45,270 nt of DNA from an uncultured Erysipelotrichaceae bacterium (lineage in GTDB: Bacteria > Bacillota_I > Bacilli_A > RFN20 > CAG-826): contig CADCNT010000004.1 of assembly GCA_902802905.1 (NCBI GenBank), forward strand, positions 77,073 to 122,342. Reading direction: 5' to 3'. A program made the position numbers and the translations under genes. Positions 7,885-15,544 of this stretch are shown here, one piece after another (the stretch's first letter is position 1; each line of letters begins with the position of its first letter). The notes beneath the pieces are model-generated. The model was not told where the DNA came from, made no database searches, and worked only from the letters and a program-made list of their open reading frames with translations.

Positions 7885-8370
7885 CTAATTCAGTAATTTT
7901 TTAACCAATTTACCAACTTCTTCTCTAGGAAGATTAAACGAGATAGCGAATTCATCAAATAAGATGGCTTCAGCATCTTTTAACATTTGTAAATCGGTTG
8001 GTCCAAGTTTGACAACTTGTCCTATCTCATTGTAATAATAGAAGAAGTAAAGTTGTCTGGATAGGAATGCAAGGTCATAAACATTTCCAGAAAGAAGTTT
8101 TTTCTTATATAAATCTCTTCTTTGTTTTGTATTGGAGATGAAACCAGCATCTACGGTTTTCATATAGTCGATAACCGCTCTTGCTTCAGCTTCACTCATT
8201 ACAGGACGGATAATGTTTTCGGTTCGCGATTTTAAAACATAGATATTTTCGCGATCGCCTTTATCAGCAATCACAACAAAATATTCATTTTCGCCGATCA
8301 TGGTTTCAGAGACAATAGTAGCGAGACCTTCTCGGCAATGCACCACTCGATCATTAACCTTAAATACCAT
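7885..8370 (-). CDS. CarD family transcriptional regulator
   Basis: 161 aa. The N-terminal part (1-60) is a CarD/CdnL/TRCF-type Tudor fold: FKVNDRVVHCREGLATIV, then YFVVIADKGDRENIYV. The rest is a helical domain. These proteins bind RNA polymerase beta and stabilise open promoters; that role is known for the family and not shown here. The gene stands alone between two terminator or gap regions. There is no ribosome site before the ATG at 8370 and an extended -10 lies 8 nt away, so translation is probably leaderless. A 16-bp inverted repeat covers its -35 box and could be an operator. Confidence 0.88.
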   Translation of the reverse strand: MVFKVNDRVVHCREGLATIVSETMIGENEYFVVIADKGDRENIYVLKSRTENIIRPVMSEAEARAVIDYMKTVDAGFISNTKQRRDLYKKKLLSGNVYDLAFLSRQLYFFYYYNEIGQVVKLGPTDLQMLKDAEAILFDEFAISFNLPREEVGKLVKKLLN

Positions 8371-8378
8371 GCAACAAT

Positions 8379-8408
8379 ATTATGCCAAAAAAATTGAGTC
8401 AACTCAAT
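8379..8408 (-). promoter_or_regulatory. carD-like promoter with overlapping inverted repeat
   Basis: TTGAGT (8402-8407), 17 nt, CATAAT (8379-8384) preceded by TGG (extended -10). The palindrome ATTGAGTCAACTCAAT (8393-8408) covers the -35 element, a typical place for a repressor or for autoregulation. Confidence 0.65.
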
Positions 8409-8485
8409 ATTTAATTTTATAAACAATTTGTTTTTTCTTGATGTAATCTAATTATTTTAAATATTTTTTAATTGACTGGCTTGCA

Positions 8486-9496
8486 CTACAAAACCATTAA
8501 ATTTAATAAGTAAATTGGTGCTTTTTCTATCATCTTATGAATAGAGTCAACATCACAAAAAACCAAGGAGTCTTCTGCACAATTCTCTTTCAGTTCTTGA
8601 TAGTATTCATCGAATTTTTCTTTGCTATCAAAATAGCGGATATCCACTATAGGAAATGCCTCTTTATTATGAGGTGAAATTAAATTGATTTTATATACAT
8701 CATAGAACTTACCATCTTCAAAGAAGTCCGCAACTAAACTGTTAACGTTATTATATTTATTCTTTGCTTCATTACTTTCTTCAAAAAAAGAAGTCATTTC
8801 ATCTAGAATCTCATCTGTAGTAATAATTGAGTTTTTGATAATTTCTTTCTTATATAAACCTTCTTTAGGGAAAACAGGATCATCATCAAATATCTCATCT
8901 GAAAAGCCAAAAGCGTATTTACAATAATCCATCTGTCCAAAATCGCCATTAGCAGCCGCCATAGCGCGTCCCCAACTACGATCGGAGAAGCTAACATATT
9001 CATGAGTATTCAAAATAGCGACAATCCATCTATTAGACATCTCCATTCCGCTACAAGCCCAGCCATATTTTTTTATATCTTCTACTACCGCAATAAAGCC
9101 TTCATCAGAGTCGTCTTCATGATATGCATCTGGTAAATCATCGATGCTCATCCAACCGATGACTTTTTTTGTATTTCGCTTGCGCTCCGCTTCGTAAATC
9201 TTTTCATTGACGAGTTTTCTAGTTTCTAAAACTTGGTCGAAATATGGCCAAGGTAAGCAGTCTTTAAAACGCACCAAAGCTTCTTGAAAATCATAGTCTT
9301 TAGCGGCACTTGTATCTAAATCTTTTACTTCAATCCAACTAGAAGAAGTATCATCAAACATAAGTTTGATATCTAAAACATAATCTTCGCAGTAAATGTC
9401 ATCTCCGATAACGAAAAACAAGCGTCCATTATATAGGAGCAATTCATTAATATCGATTTCAGAAAGTTTTATCGTTTCAAGTTTTTTATTTGCCAT
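8486..9496 (-). CDS. Hypothetical acidic cytoplasmic protein
   Basis: 336 aa from the ATG at 9496 (MANKKLETIKLSEIDINELL). An in-frame ATG at 9601 lies inside glgP and is less likely. There is no signal peptide or membrane segment. The protein is rich in Asp and Glu. Recognisable stretches such as RWIVAILNTHEYVSFSDRSW and GDFGQMDYCKYAFGF match no family I know. There is no ribosome site: the start codon follows directly after the U-tract of the glgP terminator. Expression may depend on read-through or on a start within the terminator region. Confidence 0.72.
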   Translation of the reverse strand: MANKKLETIKLSEIDINELLLYNGRLFFVIGDDIYCEDYVLDIKLMFDDTSSSWIEVKDLDTSAAKDYDFQEALVRFKDCLPWPYFDQVLETRKLVNEKIYEAERKRNTKKVIGWMSIDDLPDAYHEDDSDEGFIAVVEDIKKYGWACSGMEMSNRWIVAILNTHEYVSFSDRSWGRAMAAANGDFGQMDYCKYAFGFSDEIFDDDPVFPKEGLYKKEIIKNSIITTDEILDEMTSFFEESNEAKNKYNNVNSLVADFFEDGKFYDVYKINLISPHNKEAFPIVDIRYFDSKEKFDEYYQELKENCAEDSLVFCDVDSIHKMIEKAPIYLLNLMVL

Positions 9497-9526
9497 AAAA
9501 ATTAAAGGCCTGGAAAAAACCAGGCC
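9497..9526 (-). terminator. Terminator of glgB-glgP
   Basis: GGCCTGG/CCAGGCC form a 7-bp stem (9507-9526) with a T6 loop, followed by TTTAATTTTT on the minus strand. The next base is the A of the downstream gene's ATG. Confidence 0.88.
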
Positions 9527-9542
9527 ATATCTGTATAGGTTT

Positions 9543-11948
9543 TTATGAAATTTTTGGTAAATGCCAAATATCTTCAACGTAGCTCTTGATGGTTCTATCA
9601 CTTGAGAAGAAACCTGAGCTAGCGATATTAATTAAGCACATCTTAGCCCACTTCTCTTTATCTTGATATAACTCAGCAGCTTTTTCTTGTGCTTCAATAT
9701 AACTTGGTAAATCTTTTAAGATGAAGTATTGGTCATTATTATTCATAATCTCATCGAAGATTAATCTGAACTTATCAGCACGGTAGCTGGTCCATTCTCC
9801 TTCAAATAAGGAATCCATGATGTCTTTAACACGTTGATCAGAGTTGTACATATCCCATGGGGAATATGAACCACTACTAACAAGTTGCTCCACTTCTTCA
9901 TTTCTTAAACCGAAGATAATTTCGTTTTCTTCACCAGCGCAATCAACGATTTCAATATTTGCACCGTCAAGTGTTCCTAAGGTAATTGCACCATTCATCA
10001 TGAATTTCATGTTAGAGGTACCACTAGCTTCTTTACCAGCAGTCGAGATTTGTTCAGAAATATCAGCAGCAGGAATAATTAATTCAGCAAGGGAGACACC
10101 ATAGTTTTCAATAAATACGACTTTTAAGTATTTAGAGATTTCTGGGTCATTATTCACTACTTTAGCGACCGCTAAGATTAATTCAATAATCTTTTTAGCA
10201 TAGACATAGCTAGGAGCGGCTTTTGCGCCAAAGATATAGGTGTGAGGATAGATTCTAAAGTTAGGATCGTTCTTCATTCTTTGATAGAGATAGATGATAT
10301 GGAACACATTCATCAATTGTCTCTTATAAGCATGTAGACGTTTGACTTGAACATCAAATATAGAGTTAACATCAACTTCAATACCGTTGTGTTCTTTAAT
10401 GTATGCAGCAAGTTTCTTCTTATTTTCAAGTTTGATATCTTGGAGTTCTTTGAGAACTTTCTTATCATCCTCAAATTTCTTGAATTCAGAAATCTTGGAC
10501 ATATCTAAGATCCATTTATCGCCAATTTTAGAAGTGATTAAATCCGCAAGTCTTGGATTGGAGTTAAGTAACCATCTACGATGGGTAACACCATTAGTCT
10601 TGTTGTTAAACTTGTCAGGCATATAACGATAGAATTCTTTGAAGGTTGTGTGCTTTAAGATTTCGGTATGTAATGCCGCAACACCGTTAACAGAGAAAGA
10701 TGTATAGATAGCTAAGTTAGTCATATGAATTTGACCATCTTTAATGATGTTCATTGCATATCTATCCCACTCTGGAACTCCGGCCGCGTTCATTTCAATA
10801 TTGAAACGTCGATTGATTTCTTCAATAATCATAAAACAACGTGGAATTAAAGTTTGCACATAATTAATTGGCCACTTTTCAAGCGCTTCCACCATAACTG
10901 TGTGGTTGGTGTATGCCATACATTGGGTGACTTCTTCCCAAGCATCAGCCCATTCCATATCATATTCATCGAGCATAATTCTCATCATTTCTGGAATAGC
11001 TAAAATTGGGTGAGTGTCATTTAATTGGAAGACATATTTATCATGAATACCTTTTAAGGTACCGTGGTGTCTATAGTAACTATTTAGTGCACTTTGCATA
11101 CCAGCGGAGACTAAGAAATATTGTTGTCTAAGTCTTAAGATACGACCAGCTTCTGTAGAATCATCAGGATAAAGACCATGACATAATTCTTCTAAAGCGT
11201 AGCAATAATCTTTAAAGGTCATATTCTTTGGTAAAGAATGATTGCTTGGTTCAGCGTTCCAAAGTCTTAATGTATTAGTGACATTATTTCTATAACCGAT
11301 AACCGGCATATCATATGGAACCGCTCTCACGCTTAAAGCATCTGCGGTTCTAATACCATATGTACCATCTTTCTTTTGATAAGATTCAGGATGGCCGTAG
11401 AATTTAACTTCTACCGCGTATTTAGAACGTCTCACTTCCCAAACGTTACCATTGACCAACCATTGATCTGGTAATTCGAGTTGTTTGCCGTCTTTAATTC
11501 TTTGTTTAAAGAAGCCGTATTCATAACGAATACAGTTACCATGGCCCATATAACCTAAAGAAGCAATAGAGTCGAGGAAACAGGCTGCTAGACGACCTAA
11601 ACCACCATTGCCAAGACCAGCGTCACTCTCTTCGTCTTCTAATTCGTTTAAGTCGACACCGAGTTCAGACAAGCCTTCTTTAATTAATTTATATAAACCG
11701 AGGTTTTGAATGTTATTATTTAACATTCTTCCCATTAAGAATTCCATTGAGAAGTAGATTAAGACTTTCTTACCTTTGCCGGTACTCTCTAAGTGAGTGT
11801 TACTCCAGTCGACGTTCGCGTAGTCTCTAATCATTTCTCCTAAAATGGTATAAAGTTCATTAGGACAACTATCCTTAACTTCCACACCATAACGTTCTAG
11901 GAGTCTTTCTTGAAATTCCACTTTAAATTTTTGTTTTGATTCAAACAT
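9543..11948 (-). CDS. glgP: Glycogen/maltodextrin phosphorylase
   Basis: GT35 enzyme that uses phosphate to release glucose-1-phosphate from alpha-1,4-glucans in the cytoplasm. 801 aa, full length. The N-terminal part has KKVLIYFSMEFLMGRML and GLGNGGLGRLAACFLDS. The middle has HVFQLNDTHP-type FQLNDTHPILAIPE. The PLP site is EASGTSNMKFMMNG followed by TLGTLDGANIEI, with the Schiff-base lysine in NMKF. The ATG at 11948 follows AGGAG. glgB lies 31 nt upstream with no terminator between, so the two form one operon closed by a strong terminator. No glgA or glgC is seen, so the enzyme may act on imported maltodextrins as well as stored glycogen. Confidence 0.96.
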   Translation of the reverse strand: MFESKQKFKVEFQERLLERYGVEVKDSCPNELYTILGEMIRDYANVDWSNTHLESTGKGKKVLIYFSMEFLMGRMLNNNIQNLGLYKLIKEGLSELGVDLNELEDEESDAGLGNGGLGRLAACFLDSIASLGYMGHGNCIRYEYGFFKQRIKDGKQLELPDQWLVNGNVWEVRRSKYAVEVKFYGHPESYQKKDGTYGIRTADALSVRAVPYDMPVIGYRNNVTNTLRLWNAEPSNHSLPKNMTFKDYCYALEELCHGLYPDDSTEAGRILRLRQQYFLVSAGMQSALNSYYRHHGTLKGIHDKYVFQLNDTHPILAIPEMMRIMLDEYDMEWADAWEEVTQCMAYTNHTVMVEALEKWPINYVQTLIPRCFMIIEEINRRFNIEMNAAGVPEWDRYAMNIIKDGQIHMTNLAIYTSFSVNGVAALHTEILKHTTFKEFYRYMPDKFNNKTNGVTHRRWLLNSNPRLADLITSKIGDKWILDMSKISEFKKFEDDKKVLKELQDIKLENKKKLAAYIKEHNGIEVDVNSIFDVQVKRLHAYKRQLMNVFHIIYLYQRMKNDPNFRIYPHTYIFGAKAAPSYVYAKKIIELILAVAKVVNNDPEISKYLKVVFIENYGVSLAELIIPAADISEQISTAGKEASGTSNMKFMMNGAITLGTLDGANIEIVDCAGEENEIIFGLRNEEVEQLVSSGSYSPWDMYNSDQRVKDIMDSLFEGEWTSYRADKFRLIFDEIMNNNDQYFILKDLPSYIEAQEKAAELYQDKEKWAKMCLINIASSGFFSSDRTIKSYVEDIWHLPKIS

Positions 11949-11979
11949 AATTTATCTCCTATTAAATATTAATATTTAA

Positions 11980-13800
11980 TTATTTTTCTTCTCTTTTTTG
12001 TTTCAACTTGAAGATACAGGCACCCATTGACGCTAACTTGATATTTAAGTAGCCATAGAATGTATTAATGTCTGCACCATTAAATTGATTGGCACCACCA
12101 TAGATATCTTTATCAGAGTTGAAGATTTCTTCATAAATTCCCTCTACTTCCACCGGGATGCCGAAATTATCATAATAGTTTGTCGTCATATTGAAAACAA
12201 AAATTAATACTTCGTCATCTACTCTTCTAGTGAAAGCAAAGACACTATCGTTACGATTATCTACGATAAGCCATTTAAATCTTTGCGGATTGTGTTCTTC
12301 AAAATACATCGCTTTATGTCCGCGATAGATGAGGTTCAAATCATGATATAAACGGGAAATAGAATCATGAGACGGGAATCTCTTTAAATCCCAGTTAAGT
12401 GATTTGTTCTCATTCCATTCATCAAAGGATGCAAATTCATTACCCATGAAGTTGAGTTTCTTTCCTGGATGGGCAAATTGATAGGTGATTAAGTTTCTAA
12501 AGAAACCAAATTTTTGATAATAGTCTCCCCACATCTTGTTGAGGATTGTGCCTTTTCCATGCACCACTTCATCATGTGAGAATGGAAGCATGAAGTTATC
12601 ACTGTAGAAATAGGCCATAGAGAAAGTTAACTTGTTATGGTCATATTTCTTATAGACTGGATCTAAGGCGTAATACTTTAAGGTATCATTCATCCAACCT
12701 AAATCCCACTTGTAGTCAAAGCCTAAGCCATTTTGTTCAGTTGGTCTAGTGACTCCTGGGAAGTCAGAACTATCTTCGGCAATCATCATCACTTGGTCGT
12801 GATATAAATGCATCTTGCCGTTTAATCTCTTAATGAATTCCACAGCGCCGTCATTAGTGCCATCATTCTTATTTCCGTTCCAGAAGATAAGGTTGCTGAC
12901 CGCGTCAATTCTGATACCATCCGCGTGGAAGTATTCAACAAAGAAATTAACCGCACTCATTAAGAAGCTTCTGACAGGATCTTTTCCTAAATCAAATTGA
13001 TAACTTCCCCATTGAGAAACACGGTGTTCGTTGTTGTATTCATATAAATATGAACCATCGTAGTTAGCAAGAGCCCAACTATCAGTTGCGAAGTGAACAG
13101 GAGCAAAGTCGATAATAATACCAATTCCAGCTTGGTGTAATCTATCCACTAAAGACATGAATTGATGTGGATTGCCGTAACGTGGGTCAACGGAGAAAAA
13201 GCCAGTTGCTTGATAGCCCCAGCTACCGGTAAATGGGTGAGCCACTACTGGCATAACTTCGATGTGGGTGTAACCCATACCTTGAATGTAAGGAATTAAT
13301 ACATCAGCGATTTCTTCATATGAGGAGAATCTATCACCATGATCTTTAAGCCAGCTACCTAAATGCATTTCATAAATGGAAACTGGTAAATCAAAGTTAC
13401 GATTTCTCGCTTTCATGAATTTTTCATCATGCCAAATGAAGTTTTCATAATCAAAGAGTCTTGAGCATGTATTTGGCGCCACTTCACAGAAGAATGCATA
13501 TGGATCGATTTTATCGACGTATTCTCCATGAGCGTTCTTGAAGTGGAACTTATAAGATTGATAATTAGTTAGTCCAGGAATAAATACTTCCCAAACACCA
13601 CTTTCATCAACTTTATTCATTTTGGAAGCACCGACATCCCAGTTATTGAAATCACCAATAACAGAAACATCACTTGCCATAGGAGCGTAAAGTCTAAAGG
13701 CAACACCTTTTTCTTTACCTCTAGTTTCGAAATGCGCACCAAAATATTTGTATGCGTCAATGGATTGACCCATTAAGAAATTTGAAAAATCATATGCCAT
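11980..13800 (-). CDS. glgB: 1,4-alpha-glucan branching enzyme
   Basis: GH13 branching enzyme; it cuts alpha-1,4 chains and re-attaches them by alpha-1,6 bonds. 606 aa from the ATG at 13800; the GTG three codons upstream is less likely, since GGGTGA sits well placed for the ATG. A CBM48-like N-terminal domain contains VAFRLYAPMASDVSVIGDFN. The catalytic barrel holds the nucleophile Asp in DGIRIDAVSN (about 299), the acid/base Glu in MIAEDSS (about 342) and the third Asp in FSHDEVVHGKG. The C-terminal beta domain is complete. It shares an operon with glgP and is divergent from the TIR-GNAT gene. Confidence 0.95.
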   Translation of the reverse strand: MAYDFSNFLMGQSIDAYKYFGAHFETRGKEKGVAFRLYAPMASDVSVIGDFNNWDVGASKMNKVDESGVWEVFIPGLTNYQSYKFHFKNAHGEYVDKIDPYAFFCEVAPNTCSRLFDYENFIWHDEKFMKARNRNFDLPVSIYEMHLGSWLKDHGDRFSSYEEIADVLIPYIQGMGYTHIEVMPVVAHPFTGSWGYQATGFFSVDPRYGNPHQFMSLVDRLHQAGIGIIIDFAPVHFATDSWALANYDGSYLYEYNNEHRVSQWGSYQFDLGKDPVRSFLMSAVNFFVEYFHADGIRIDAVSNLIFWNGNKNDGTNDGAVEFIKRLNGKMHLYHDQVMMIAEDSSDFPGVTRPTEQNGLGFDYKWDLGWMNDTLKYYALDPVYKKYDHNKLTFSMAYFYSDNFMLPFSHDEVVHGKGTILNKMWGDYYQKFGFFRNLITYQFAHPGKKLNFMGNEFASFDEWNENKSLNWDLKRFPSHDSISRLYHDLNLIYRGHKAMYFEEHNPQRFKWLIVDNRNDSVFAFTRRVDDEVLIFVFNMTTNYYDNFGIPVEVEGIYEEIFNSDKDIYGGANQFNGADINTFYGYLNIKLASMGACIFKLKQKREEK

Positions 13801-13818
13801 AAAAATCACCCATACAAA

Positions 13819-13847
13819 ATTATATATTATCGAAAATTATTTTTTAA
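13819..13847 (-). promoter_or_regulatory. Probable glgB-glgP promoter
   Basis: TATAAT (13819-13824) with a weak TTAAAA -35 (13842-13847), spacer 17. It lies about 20 nt before the GGGTGA ribosome site of glgB. Confidence 0.5.
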
Positions 13848-13894
13848 TAAAATAATGGAAGAACATATAATATAGATGTTAAATAAGAAGCACT

Positions 13895-13915
13895 ATTTTA
13901 TTCTTAGAATAAAAT
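13895..13915. promoter_or_regulatory. Perfect palindrome between divergent glgB and TIR-GNAT genes
   Basis: ATTTTATTC-TTA-GAATAAAAT, 9-bp arms around 3 nt. It lies upstream of both divergent promoters. It could be an operator for either gene; no regulator is identified. Confidence 0.4.
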
Positions 13916-13947
13916 GTAATCTTACTTTTTCTCCCCTTTAATAAAGA

Positions 13948-13956
13948 TGGTATAAT
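13948..13956 (+). promoter_or_regulatory. Extended -10 promoter of the TIR-GNAT gene
   Basis: TGGTATAAT, a perfect TGn extended -10, ends 6 nt before the ATG at 13963. There is no good -35 and no ribosome site, which fits leaderless transcription. Confidence 0.65.
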
Positions 13957-13962
13957 AACTTC

Positions 13963-15543
13963 ATGGCGCGTTATTTAGGCTTTGAAGCCTCTAAAAAAGA
14001 GAGTGATTATTACTTTATAAGTTACAACTCTGAAGACGCTGATAGAGTTGGTGCTTTAGCATTGCAAATGCACGATGTAGGCATCGACCTTTGGTATGAT
14101 GATGGCATTGAATATGGATCCAAATGGGAAGAAATAATTGGTGAAAAAATCGCTAATTCAAGAGCGGTACTTTTCTTCTTCACCAAAGGTATGTTAGCCA
14201 AAGACGATAGCTATGCGATTAAGGAATATCGTATCGCCTCTAGACAAGGTAAAAACATCTATATCTACTTAGTAGATCCTTTGAAAAATGAGTACTGGAA
14301 AAAATATCCAAGAAAATCATCATTTTTAGATGATATTGAACAAAAACATTTCCCTGATGAAAACATTCAAGCACTTATCAATCGTCTTAAAAAAGATGAT
14401 GATTTAGATATCGAAGTTAGTAATGTAGTTGAGACTACTAAAAAACTAAATATTGAAGGTCCAGTTATCCTTGATAGTGAGTATCTACTTAATAACGGAC
14501 TAATGACTGCAGAAGAGATAAGTAGAAGACACGTTGAACTCGACTTTTTAGCCACCGATAGTGAGCTCTACTCAGGAGCTTTAGAAGTTGAAGGAGACGC
14601 AGATACTTGGTTAGATATGATCACTAGCACTGCTGATTGTTCCGCTAACCTGATTATTAATAATCAAATTGTAGCCTATATGGATTTCCTTCCAGTTAGT
14701 CCTGAGAACTATGATTTACTAAAAACGCAATCATTTGACGACAGCTACGTCGCGTTTTATTCCTATGGAGGCAGATTTGACATCTTTGGCAGTATGTTCT
14801 CTTTTGATCCAAATTATGTCACTCCAAATAACTACTTATTATTCATGAAATGGATGGTAGACCGCATAATTTCTTGGAAAGAAGATGGAATTATCATTGG
14901 TAAGATTGAATTCTGCATATATAACAAATATCAAGCTAAAGCGTTAGAGAATTTAGGCTTTAAAATGATCCTTTCTAATGACTTAAAAGGCATGCTTTAT
15001 GAAATAAGAGTGATTGATTTACTTAACAATAAGATTCTTAAGAATAAGTTCTCTATCGCTAACTTCTCAAATTATCAATATCGTCAGCACACTCAAGATG
15101 ATAAAGACATCATTAAACAATGTTTAGAAATCGCTTCTTCTCTTCATGAAAGAAATGGAGGCATGCTCCAATATGAGCAGGCTGTCAGCGATAGCGACAT
15201 CATCTTCACTTCAGAACTCGACGAAGAAGTCGTTGGTTATCTCGCTTTAAAGAAATATGATGTGTTGCCTAACGAGATATATATTGAACAAATTGCGATA
15301 AAGTCTGACCATCAAGGTCTAGGAATTGGTAAGAAGTTAATTCAAAACGCCATTTCTTACGCAAAAGAAGCAGGATTTAAGACGATTATCGCTAATTGTA
15401 AGAAACTTAATCATCTATCACATAAAGTCTTCTTAGAATCGCATTTTGAAGAATTCGAGATGAAAGAAGATATATATCTTGCCATTGGAATAGAAAAAAG
15501 CGACATCCCGAAGAATATCGCTCTTAAATATAATTTAAAATAA
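13963..15543 (+). CDS. TIR domain protein fused to two GNAT-like domains
   Basis: 526 aa, no signal peptide. Residues 15-145 form a TIR domain: YYFISYNSEDADRV, LWYDDGIEYGSKWEEII, RAVLFFFTKGML, then SYAIKEYRIASRQ. Its E88 sits where NAD-cleaving TIR domains keep their catalytic Glu. Residues about 185-350 resemble a degenerate GNAT fold (IINNQIVAYMDFLPVSPENY, ending KALENLGFKM). Residues 372-510 are a clear GNAT acetyltransferase with EIYIEQIAIKSDHQGLGIGKKLI; the acetyl-CoA loop is QGLGIG (451-456). The gene lies alone on the plus strand between glgB and malQ, and its stop is 1 nt from the malQ stop. Defence, toxin or signalling roles are possible; the domain calls are firmer than any role. 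Confidence 0.85.
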   Translation: MARYLGFEASKKESDYYFISYNSEDADRVGALALQMHDVGIDLWYDDGIEYGSKWEEIIGEKIANSRAVLFFFTKGMLAKDDSYAIKEYRIASRQGKNIYIYLVDPLKNEYWKKYPRKSSFLDDIEQKHFPDENIQALINRLKKDDDLDIEVSNVVETTKKLNIEGPVILDSEYLLNNGLMTAEEISRRHVELDFLATDSELYSGALEVEGDADTWLDMITSTADCSANLIINNQIVAYMDFLPVSPENYDLLKTQSFDDSYVAFYSYGGRFDIFGSMFSFDPNYVTPNNYLLFMKWMVDRIISWKEDGIIIGKIEFCIYNKYQAKALENLGFKMILSNDLKGMLYEIRVIDLLNNKILKNKFSIANFSNYQYRQHTQDDKDIIKQCLEIASSLHERNGGMLQYEQAVSDSDIIFTSELDEEVVGYLALKKYDVLPNEIYIEQIAIKSDHQGLGIGKKLIQNAISYAKEAGFKTIIANCKKLNHLSHKVFLESHFEEFEMKEDIYLAIGIEKSDIPKNIALKYNLK

Positions 15544-15544
15544 T

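Noticed and set aside
9496-9601. Start of the 336-aa gene at 9601
   Set aside because: The added 35 residues would be read from glgP coding sequence and its terminator; MANKK at 9496 is a more natural start.
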